Shown here piece by piece: positions 1-6,302 of a DNA stretch of 9,076 bases. The stretch covers positions 1 to 9,076 of the forward strand of contig JBDSIR010000141.1 of assembly GCA_039917855.1 (NCBI GenBank), read 5' to 3'. A program made the translations under genes and the position numbers. The notes under the pieces are model-generated. The model searched no databases. It was not told where the DNA came from and saw nothing but the letters and a program-made list of their open reading frames with translations. Position 1 is the stretch's first letter; each line of letters begins with the position of its first letter. The DNA is from CAMLHU01 sp039917855. GTDB taxonomy: Bacteria; Gemmatimonadota; Gemmatimonadetes; Gemmatimonadales; GWC2-71-9.

Positions 1-70
1 ACGTTCCCCCTCCCCCGACAGGGGGAGGGGAAGGGGAGGGGGCGCGACAGGGGGAGGGTTGGGGAGGGGG
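1..70. repeat. G-rich imperfect tandem duplication with hairpin, possible operon terminator
   Basis: The 14-mer CGACAGGGGGAGGG occurs at 16-29 and again at 45-58. Each copy is followed by a 2-3 nt spacer and GGGGAGGGGG, making two imperfect tandem units of about 27 bp. Bases 7-16 and 21-30 form a perfect 10-bp inverted repeat around the 4-base loop 17-20, so the minus-strand transcript can fold a very strong GC hairpin about 40 nt past the stop codon of the membrane fusion protein gene. No T-run follows within the window, so a classical intrinsic terminator is not proven. The plus strand has G-runs at 21-25, 27-30, 33-36, 38-42 and again at 50-54, 56-58, 61-64, 66-70, both fitting a four-run G-quadruplex pattern. 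Confidence 0.6.
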
Positions 71-1159
71 TTACGGCTTCGCGTCCGCCGGATGCGCGGC
101 CGCCGCGCCCCGCTGACGCGGTGCCACCGCCATCCCTTCCTGCATCCGCTCCAATCCCCCGACCACGACCTGTTCGCCCGCCGCGACCCCGCTCAGGATC
201 TCCACCACTCCCGCGGTCCGCGCGCCGAGCTGCACGGTGCGGCGGGCGGCCTTCCCGTCGACGATGGCCCAGACGACGTTCGCGGTCCGGAGCGGCTGGA
301 TGGCGTCTTCGGGGACGATGATCGCTCCCGCACGCGTCCCGGTCGCGAGTCGCGCCTCGACGAACATCCCGGCTTTGAGGAGCCCCGCCCCGTTCGGCGC
401 GCGCGCCTTCACCAGGATGGTGCGTCCCACCTCCTGGACGGTGGGGTCGACGAACTCGACCGTGGCGCGGAAGGTCCGCCCCGGATATGCGGCCACGCTG
501 AACTCGAGCGACTGCCCCGACCGGAGATCGGCGGCGTGGCGCTCGGGGATCTCGATCACCGCGCGTTGGGGATCGGTGGTCTGGAGCGCCAGGAGCCGGG
601 TGCTGCTGGTGACGTAATCACCCAGGCTCACGAACCGCCGCCCCACCACCCCTGCGAACGGGGCCCGCACCGTGGTCCGCTCGATCTGCAGCTGCAGTGC
701 CGCCAAGGCCGCGTCGGCGGCGCGCGCACCGGCCGCCGCCTCCTCATAGTCGGCCGGCGAGGTGGCGTTGTCGGTCCGGAGCCGATTCGAGCGCTCCAGC
801 TTCTGCTTGGCGAGGTCGCGCTCGGCCTCAGCCTTGGCGGCCTGGGCCTTCAACATTGCGTCGTCGATCTTCACCAGCGCGGTGCCGGCCGCGACATGCT
901 GCCCTTCGCGAAACATCAGCGCGGTCACCCGTCCCGATTCGTCGGGGCGGAGTTCGATGGACTGGATCGCTTCGATCCTCCCGGTGGCGCGGACCGCGTC
1001 CACCACCCGTCCCCGCCGCGCGGTGTCGACATCCACCGGCATCGGGGGCATTCCGCCGGGAGGCCCACCCGCCCCCGCCAGCGCCGCTTCTCCCTTGCCG
1101 CAGCCGCTCAGAAGGAGCAGCGCGATCACCGTCAGCGACTTCATCATGTTCGTGGTCAT
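71..1159 (-). CDS. RND efflux membrane fusion protein (periplasmic adaptor lipoprotein)
   Basis: Periplasmic adaptor that would link the inner-membrane RND permease to the outer-membrane channel. The 362-residue product begins with a lipoprotein signal: hydrophobic TVIALLLLSGC, lipobox LSGC with lipidated Cys20. A Gly/Pro-rich linker follows. Residues about 67-92 hold the first half of the biotinyl-lipoyl domain (REGQHVAAG), about 98-164 an Ala/Glu/Lys/Arg-rich helical hairpin, and about 162-183 the second lipoyl half (VRAPFAGVVG). A beta-barrel region (about 196-274) and membrane-proximal domain (about 279-346) finish it; the length is normal for the family. The ATG at 1159 lies 7 nt after the upstream stop codon, with only a weak GAGA as ribosome site, so translational coupling is likely. 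In-frame ATGs at 1147 and 1144 are alternatives that keep the lipobox. The pumped substrate cannot be read from the sequence. The adaptor follows the permease, whereas in many pump operons it comes first. Confidence 0.93.
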   Translation of the reverse strand: MTTNMMKSLTVIALLLLSGCGKGEAALAGAGGPPGGMPPMPVDVDTARRGRVVDAVRATGRIEAIQSIELRPDESGRVTALMFREGQHVAAGTALVKIDDAMLKAQAAKAEAERDLAKQKLERSNRLRTDNATSPADYEEAAAGARAADAALAALQLQIERTTVRAPFAGVVGRRFVSLGDYVTSSTRLLALQTTDPQRAVIEIPERHAADLRSGQSLEFSVAAYPGRTFRATVEFVDPTVQEVGRTILVKARAPNGAGLLKAGMFVEARLATGTRAGAIIVPEDAIQPLRTANVVWAIVDGKAARRTVQLGARTAGVVEILSGVAAGEQVVVGGLERMQEGMAVAPRQRGAAAAHPADAKP

Positions 1160-1166
1160 GGGGGTC

Positions 1167-4100
1167 TCAGTTCTGTCCGTCAAAGAGTCGGCGACCCAGC
1201 AGCGCTTCGATCCGCGCCAGCGAGAGTCGCGCCGCATATCGCGATTGCACCAGTGCCGCCTCGGCCTCGCTCACGGCCACCTGCGCCGCCGTGAGGTCGA
1301 GGATGGTCGAGGCCCCCTCGCGATAGCGGGATTCCTGGATCCGGTAGTTCTCGCCCGACACCACGGCGCCGATCCGGGCGAGCGCCAGCCCCGCCTGGGC
1401 GGTGCGATACCCGTTCCACGACTTGGCCATCTCCTCGGCCGTGGCCCGCTCTCGTTCCTCGCGGTTCGCCCTGGCGATGTCGCGCTGGGCGCGCGACTGC
1501 GCCACCGCCACCTCCCGCCGTCCCGCGTCCCAGAGTGGGAAGGAGGCGGTCACGACGATCTGGCTCCGCTTCACCGCGCTCGGGAAGAAGACCGAGTCGA
1601 AGGCACCGGTCTGGAAGCTGAGCGCGACGTCGGGGAGATACCGCTCCCGCGACCCCCAGAGCCCCGCCGAGGCCCTGGTCTCCGCCGCCCGCGCCGCTTC
1701 GAGCTCGGGGCCCCGCTCCCGGAGCTCGGCGGTCGCCTGCTCGAGCGTAAGCGGAAGCTCGGGGGTCGCCGCGGAGTCGATCGGCGCTGCGGTGGCGGGG
1801 CCGCTGAGGCCGATCCGCCGGCCGAGCGCGAGGCGCGCCACGGTGAGCGCCGAATCGCGCTGGAGTACCTCGAGCTTGGCCCGGTTCACTTCCAGGTAGG
1901 TCTGGAGCGAGTCGGAGGAGATCGCGCTCCCGGCCAGCACCCGCGCACGCGCCCGGGCCATCTGGTCCTCAGCCCGCTTCTGCCGATCGGCGGCGACCTT
2001 GGCGAGCTCGGTCTCCGCCAGCACCGCGTAATACGACTGGTCGGTGGCGAGCTCGCTCCGGAACCGGGCCGCGGTCTCGTTGGCGTTGGCCTCCCCGAGC
2101 GACGCCGAGGCGCGCCGGATGGTGGTGAACCGCCCCGGCCCGAGGAGGAGGTACCGCGCCTCGAGGGTGGCGTTGGTGCTGTTCTGCCCCGGTTGGAACG
2201 TGCCGAAGTTGATGAACGGTTCGGTGAAGTGGGTGTAGTTGGCGCCGACCGTCACCTGCGGCGTGAGGAGGTCGGCCCAGGCCGCGCGGCGCTCCCAGCT
2301 CGCAGCATCCGCGTTGGCCCGCCCGGTCACCGCCACGGGATCGACCGCCGCGGCGCGGACCCGTGCCTCGCGGAGCGTCACGGTCGGCATCGTGGGTTGC
2401 TGCGCGGCGAGCGGTCGGCTCGCGAGCCCGGCGAGGAGGAAGACGAGCAGCGCCGTCACGGCCGTCCGCACCGGGACCGCGACCCGCGCCCGCCGGAGCC
2501 GCTCGAAGATCAGGAACACCGCCGGCACGAGGAAGAGCGTCAGCAGGGTGGAGACCACCATCCCGCCGATGATGGCGTAGCCGAGGGGGCGGCGGCTGGA
2601 GGCGCCCGCGCCGAGGCCGAGGGCGATCGGAAGGGCGCCGAAGATCGTGGCGACCGAGGTCATCAGGATGGGGCGGAGCCGGATCCGACCCGCCTCGGTG
2701 ATGGCGTCGAGCGCTGCTTTCCCCTGGGCCCGGAGGTCGTTCCCGTACGTCACCAGCAGGATCGAGTTCTTGGATACCAGCCCGATGAGGAGGATCATGC
2801 CGACCTGGCTGTACACGTTCAGCGTCGACCCGGTGAACTTGAGCGCCAGGAGGGCGCCTGCCACGGCGAGCGGCACGGCGAGCAGCACGGTAAAGGGATG
2901 GAGCAACGACTCGAACTGCGCCGCCAGCACCATGAAAACGAAGATCATCGCCAGCACGAAGGCGAAATAGAGCGCCGAACCGCTCTCTTCCAGTTCCCGG
3001 GACTCCCCGGCCAGGTCGATCACGCTCCCCGCCGGGAGCACCTCGGCGGCCGCGGCGTTGAGCGAATCGATCGCCTGACCGAGGGTGAACCCAGGCCCGA
3101 GGAACGCGGTCAGGGTGAATGACCGCATGCGGCCGTGGTGGTTGAGCTGACGGGGTCCGATCCGCTCCTCCGTGCGTACCACCGCGTCGAGCGGCACCAG
3201 GGCGCCATTCCGGCCCCGGACCTGGAGCCCGCTGATGTCGGAGGGGGTGGCACGGTCCGCGGCGTCGAGTCGCAGGATCACGTCGTAGAGCTTGTTGTCG
3301 GACGTGAACCGCGCGACGTCACGCCCGCCCAGGAAGGTACCGAGGGTCGTGGCGATGTCGCGCGCCGGGACGCCGAGGTCCTCGGCGCGGTCGCGGTCGA
3401 GCGTGACGACGAGCTCCGGCTTGGTCACCCGGAGGTCGGTGTCGACGTTGAGGAGGCCGGGGATCTTGGCGGCGCGTGCCGTGAGCGCGTCCATCCCCTG
3501 GACCAATGTCTCGAAGTCGCGGTGCTTGACCACGAACTGTACCGGCGCGCCGAATCCGCCGAAGGCGGGGGGCGACGCGGCAAAGGCGAACACTCCCGGG
3601 ACCCCGAAGAAGAGCTGGCCCTGCATCTTGCCGATGATGGCGTCCGCGGACGTCTCGCGGACATCGAAGTCGGTGAGGATCGCCCCCATGAAGGCGGAAC
3701 TGGGTGGCCCGCCGAACCCCACGACCGCGAAGGAGGAGCGGACGTTCGAGTCGCTGTGGACGATGGCCTCGACCTGCTTGAGGTATCCATCGGTGTACGC
3801 CACCGTCGCCCCTTCGGGGGCCACGACGAAGATGAAGAAGAATCCGCGGTCTTCCGAGGGAACGAACTCCCGCTGGAGCGTCAGGAACACCAACCCGGCC
3901 CCGACCGTCAGCGCCGCGCCCCCCCCGATCACCGCCCAGGGAAAGCGAAGCGCCAGCTTCAAGCCCCGCATGTAGATCGCGGTGACCCCGCCCAGCACCA
4001 CGCCGATGGCGTGATGGAAGGCGGTCTCCCGGTGCGCCACCCGGAGGATCTTCGCGCAGAGCATCGGCGTCAGCGTCAGGGCAACGATGCCCGAGATGAG

Positions 4101-5513
4101 GACCGAGCCGCCGACCGCAACGCCGAATTCATTGAACAGCCGCCCCGTCGCGCCGGTGAGGAAGAGCAGGGGGCTGAAGACCGCGATGAGCGAGATCGTG
4201 GTGGCGACGACCGCGGTGGTGATCTCGCGGGTGCCGTCGATGGCCGCGGTGTCGGGGTCCTTGTGCAGCTCCTCCTGGTGTCGGTAGGCGTTCTCCAGTA
4301 CGATGATCGCGTCATCGACCACGATCCCGATGGCGAGGATCAGCCCCAGCAGGGTGAGGGAGTTGATCGAATAGCCGAGGGCGTTGATGATCGCGAAGGT
4401 GCCGACGATCGAGACCGGGATCGCCAGCGCGGGGATGACCGTCGCGCGGAGCGTTCCGAGGAAGAGGAAGATGATGATGATCACGAGCACGGCGGTGATC
4501 ACCAGCGTCTCCCGGGCCTCCTTGATGGAGCGCTGGACGAAGACCGAGCCGTCGAAGGCCATCTGCAGCTCGACCCCCGGCGGGAGCCCGGCGCTGATCT
4601 CGGCGAGCTCGGCGTGCACCGCCTCGGCCACCTCGATCACGTTGGCCTTCGACTGCCGCACGACTCCGATGAAGACCCCCGGCTGCTGCGAGTACCGGGT
4701 CACCGAGCGTTCGTCCTCGGGACCGGGCTCGACCCGGGCGACGTCGCCGAGCTTGACGAGTCGACCACCGGTGTTCGAAACGGTGAGGTCGGCGAATTCC
4801 TCGGGTGTCCGCATCTCGCCGAGATAGCGCACCGAGAATTCACGGCGCTCGGACTCGATCCGGCCCGCGGGGATCTCGACGCTCCGGGTCTGGATCGCCT
4901 GCTCCACGTCCCCCGGGGTGAGGCCACGCGCCGCGAGTTCGCTCGGGGAAAGCCAGACCCGCATCGCGAAGCGCCGTTCGCCGAAGATCGGCGCCCCCGA
5001 GACTCCCGCGATGGTCTGCAACCTCGGCTTGATCACCCGATCGGCCAGATCGGAGAGCTCCATCAGGTCGTAGCTGGTGGAGGTCAGGGCGAGGAAGATG
5101 ATGGGGAAGGCGTCGGCGTCCTCCTTCGCGATGACGGGCTCCTCGATGTCCTCGGGGAGAGAGCCGCGCACCCGGGAGACCTTGTCACGCACATCCTGCG
5201 CGGCCTCGTCGATCTTCCGGTCAAGGGTGAACTCGAGCGTGATGGTGCTGATCTGTTCCTGGCTCGAACTGGTGAGCGTGCGGACCCCTTCGACGCTGGA
5301 GAGCTCCTCTTCCAGCACGTCGGTGACCGCCGACTCCATCACCTGCGGGCTCGCGCCCGGGAGTACCACCGTGACGGTCACCACCGGCGCGTCGGCGTCA
5401 GGAAATTCCCGCACTGCCAGCCGGGTGTAGCCGATCACGCCGATGAGCACGATGCCGAGGCTCACCATGCTCGAGAGCACAGGGCGGCGAATGAAGAGTT
5501 CGGTGAACTGCAT
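1167..5513 (-). CDS. RND efflux permease fused in frame to a TolC-family outer membrane factor
   Basis: A 1448-residue protein carrying two pump components. Residues 1 to about 1005 form a complete RND permease: MQFTELFIRRPVLSS N-terminus, TM1 about 11-31, a large periplasmic porter loop, TM2-6 from about 334, TM7 about 524-546, a second porter loop, and TM8-12 about 844-1004. Proton-relay residues are present: Asp400-Asp401 in TM4 (VVDDAIIVLEN), Lys915 in TM10 (LVSKNSILL) and Arg947 (RPILMTS). The VDDA form marks the hydrophobe/amphiphile (HAE) type rather than the metal (HME) type. Residues about 1038-1448 are a full-length outer membrane efflux protein with the usual internal duplication (repeats starting near 1046 and 1256). 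A signal-peptide-like stretch lies between. I chose the ATG at 5513 because AGGAG sits 9 nt upstream (5523-5527) and the family start MQFTELFIRRP begins there; an ATG at 5585 would add 24 unrelated residues. The product should use proton-motive force to export drugs or other amphiphilic compounds; the substrate is unknown. Confidence 0.95.
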   Translation of the reverse strand: MQFTELFIRRPVLSSMVSLGIVLIGVIGYTRLAVREFPDADAPVVTVTVVLPGASPQVMESAVTDVLEEELSSVEGVRTLTSSSQEQISTITLEFTLDRKIDEAAQDVRDKVSRVRGSLPEDIEEPVIAKEDADAFPIIFLALTSTSYDLMELSDLADRVIKPRLQTIAGVSGAPIFGERRFAMRVWLSPSELAARGLTPGDVEQAIQTRSVEIPAGRIESERREFSVRYLGEMRTPEEFADLTVSNTGGRLVKLGDVARVEPGPEDERSVTRYSQQPGVFIGVVRQSKANVIEVAEAVHAELAEISAGLPPGVELQMAFDGSVFVQRSIKEARETLVITAVLVIIIIFLFLGTLRATVIPALAIPVSIVGTFAIINALGYSINSLTLLGLILAIGIVVDDAIIVLENAYRHQEELHKDPDTAAIDGTREITTAVVATTISLIAVFSPLLFLTGATGRLFNEFGVAVGGSVLISGIVALTLTPMLCAKILRVAHRETAFHHAIGVVLGGVTAIYMRGLKLALRFPWAVIGGGAALTVGAGLVFLTLQREFVPSEDRGFFFIFVVAPEGATVAYTDGYLKQVEAIVHSDSNVRSSFAVVGFGGPPSSAFMGAILTDFDVRETSADAIIGKMQGQLFFGVPGVFAFAASPPAFGGFGAPVQFVVKHRDFETLVQGMDALTARAAKIPGLLNVDTDLRVTKPELVVTLDRDRAEDLGVPARDIATTLGTFLGGRDVARFTSDNKLYDVILRLDAADRATPSDISGLQVRGRNGALVPLDAVVRTEERIGPRQLNHHGRMRSFTLTAFLGPGFTLGQAIDSLNAAAAEVLPAGSVIDLAGESRELEESGSALYFAFVLAMIFVFMVLAAQFESLLHPFTVLLAVPLAVAGALLALKFTGSTLNVYSQVGMILLIGLVSKNSILLVTYGNDLRAQGKAALDAITEAGRIRLRPILMTSVATIFGALPIALGLGAGASSRRPLGYAIIGGMVVSTLLTLFLVPAVFLIFERLRRARVAVPVRTAVTALLVFLLAGLASRPLAAQQPTMPTVTLREARVRAAAVDPVAVTGRANADAASWERRAAWADLLTPQVTVGANYTHFTEPFINFGTFQPGQNSTNATLEARYLLLGPGRFTTIRRASASLGEANANETAARFRSELATDQSYYAVLAETELAKVAADRQKRAEDQMARARARVLAGSAISSDSLQTYLEVNRAKLEVLQRDSALTVARLALGRRIGLSGPATAAPIDSAATPELPLTLEQATAELRERGPELEAARAAETRASAGLWGSRERYLPDVALSFQTGAFDSVFFPSAVKRSQIVVTASFPLWDAGRREVAVAQSRAQRDIARANREERERATAEEMAKSWNGYRTAQAGLALARIGAVVSGENYRIQESRYREGASTILDLTAAQVAVSEAEAALVQSRYAARLSLARIEALLGRRLFDGQN
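2403..2495 (-). other. Internal signal-peptide-like segment at the permease/OMF junction
   Basis: Residues 1007-1037 of the fusion protein follow TM12 directly. They comprise a basic stretch (RRARVAVPVR), a hydrophobic core (TAVTALLVFLLAGLA) and a polar end SRPLAA before QQP, which is the layout of a type I signal peptide with a plausible signal peptidase site after LAA (Ala1037|Gln1038). RND permeases end on the cytoplasmic side, so this segment would act as a thirteenth membrane crossing that carries the outer-membrane part into the periplasm. Whether it is cleaved cannot be decided from sequence. A GTG codon at 2469-2471 lies in frame before the hydrophobic core but has no clear Shine-Dalgarno. 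Confidence 0.75.
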
Positions 5514-5684
5514 CGGGAGCTTCTCCTGAGCGGGATCGGCTTGGGGGCCGAGCCCGAAGATATGCCGAAGATGAGAGGCCGGCAAGACTGGGTGACCGGA
5601 ATTCAGTCGCCGCTGTCGGTGACGCTTCTACCCTATTGTCGACCGACCGATGACGTATTCGACCGGGTGGCGAGACACAGATGG
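5514..5684 (-). promoter_or_regulatory. Presumed leader and control region of the pump operon
   Basis: This non-coding stretch between the terminator of the kinase/STAS operon and the pump start must hold the pump promoter if the terminator works. The Shine-Dalgarno AGGAG is at 5523-5527. The 7-mer TCGACCG (plus strand) is repeated at 5639-5645 and 5659-5665, a 20-bp period of about two helical turns, and could be an operator half-site pair. Between them lies the imperfect palindrome ATGACGTAT (5650-5658). I found no convincing -35/-10 pair; the best -10-like hexamer on the minus strand is GACAAT, overlapping the first repeat. No regulator gene lies next to the pump. Confidence 0.35.
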
Positions 5685-5725
5685 AAAGAAATGAAACCCC
5701 CCAACTCGGAAATGAAAGTGGGGGG
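5685..5725 (-). terminator. Stem-loop with T-rich tail after the kinase/STAS operon
   Basis: On the minus strand CCCCCCA and TGGGGGG (plus positions 5719-5725 and 5697-5703) form a 7-bp stem around a 15-nt loop. It is followed at once by the T-rich tail TTTCATTTCTTT (plus 5685-5696). It begins about 25 nt after the TAA of the STAS-wHTH gene, a suitable place for a rho-independent terminator. The tail is interrupted by C and A, so its strength is uncertain. The plus-strand reading has no T tail, so it should act in one direction only. The loop and the tail both contain TTTCATTT. Confidence 0.65.
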
Positions 5726-5750
5726 TGGGACTTGCACTCCCTGTTCGCGC

Positions 5751-6302
5751 TTACGCGGTATACACCAGCGGCTGATAGGTCCCTTCCGTCGCCCACACCA
5801 CGCCGTAGAGCGCCAGCGCCGAGAGCGCGTCGGCCACGAGGTCGATCGGACTCCCCAACTGGATCGCGAGCGAGTGGGCATCGCCGGGGCCGCCATGATC
5901 GAGGAGGGCATCGAACACCAGGCGATGCTCCGCCCGCACGTTGCCGAGGAGGCGGGGGCGCGAGGCGTGATCCTTGAAGGCGAGGACGGCGAGGTTCCGT
6001 CGGGTCAGGACGTGGTCGATCTCCTCATCCTGGTGGTCGTGCAGACCGACGAGGACGAGATAGCGCTCGGGCGTCGGGCCGGTGTGGATCAGGAGCTTGG
6101 CCACCACTTCGTCGGCGCAGGAGAAGTCGATGAGGTCGAGCTCGGAGAAGTCGAGGAAGGCGATCGTGGCGCCCGAGCCCGCCAGCGCCGCCTCGATCAG
6201 GCCCCGCACTGCCGCTCCGGTGGGGCGTGTGACGAGGGATCGGACCGTCCGTCCCGGCACGCAATCCGCCACCAGCTCGCCCAGCGCGATCGTGGTGAAC
6301 AT
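5751..6302 (-). CDS. STAS-like (DUF4325-type) protein with C-terminal winged-helix-like domain
   Basis: A 183-residue cytoplasmic protein without signal peptide or membrane segment. Residues about 43-110 resemble a STAS/DUF4325 fold: a beta strand TIAFLDFSELDLIDFS runs into a helix ADEVVAKLL, then a second strand YLVLVGLHD. Ser61 occupies the position of the phosphorylated Ser in anti-anti-sigma factors such as SpoIIAA (DFSC against DSSG). Residues about 125-181 read as a winged helix: VFDALLDHG, then AHSLAIQLGSPIDLVADAL (helix-turn-helix), then a helix and wing ALYGVVWATEGTYQPLV. This is pattern recognition, not a domain search. The ATG overlaps the ATPase stop by 1 nt (TGATG), with AAGGAG 5 nt upstream (6308-6313), so synthesis is coupled to the ATPase, its likely partner. 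I infer a partner-switch output that may bind DNA. The STAS-like call is fairly secure, the winged helix less so, and the biological target is unknown. Confidence 0.8.
   Translation of the reverse strand: MFTTIALGELVADCVPGRTVRSLVTRPTGAAVRGLIEAALAGSGATIAFLDFSELDLIDFSCADEVVAKLLIHTGPTPERYLVLVGLHDHQDEEIDHVLTRRNLAVLAFKDHASRPRLLGNVRAEHRLVFDALLDHGGPGDAHSLAIQLGSPIDLVADALSALALYGVVWATEGTYQPLVYTA

Noticed and set aside
2403..2471. Separate OMF gene starting at the in-frame GTG (2469-2471)
   Set aside because: No stop codon separates it from the permease and no Shine-Dalgarno-like sequence precedes it. Internal initiation cannot be excluded but is not supported.
2400..2500. Fusion as an assembly or sequencing artefact joining two genes
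   Set aside because: Both domains are complete, the frame is continuous, and the junction reads straight from the permease end into a proper signal-like segment. A random indel would rarely keep this. Read-level confirmation is still listed as a check.
762..3122. Plus-strand open frame of 786 codons antisense to the OMF half
   Set aside because: Low-complexity charged translation with no recognisable domain, fully opposite well-supported coding sequence.
4465..4482. GAT/ATG triplet run (gatgatgatgat)
   Set aside because: It encodes the Ile-rich part of permease TM2 (VIIIIF) and is explained by protein sequence, not a functional microsatellite.
1167..5513. Heavy-metal (CusA/CzcA) efflux annotation
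   Set aside because: TM4 reads VVDDAIIVLEN, the HAE-type double Asp, not the VDGA-type motif of metal exporters, and no metal-binding Met/His clusters stand out.
5514..5585. N-terminal extension of the RND fusion to the ATG at 5585
   Set aside because: The 24 added residues do not resemble RND N-termini. The ATG at 5513 has AGGAG at 9-nt spacing and begins exactly at the family-typical start.
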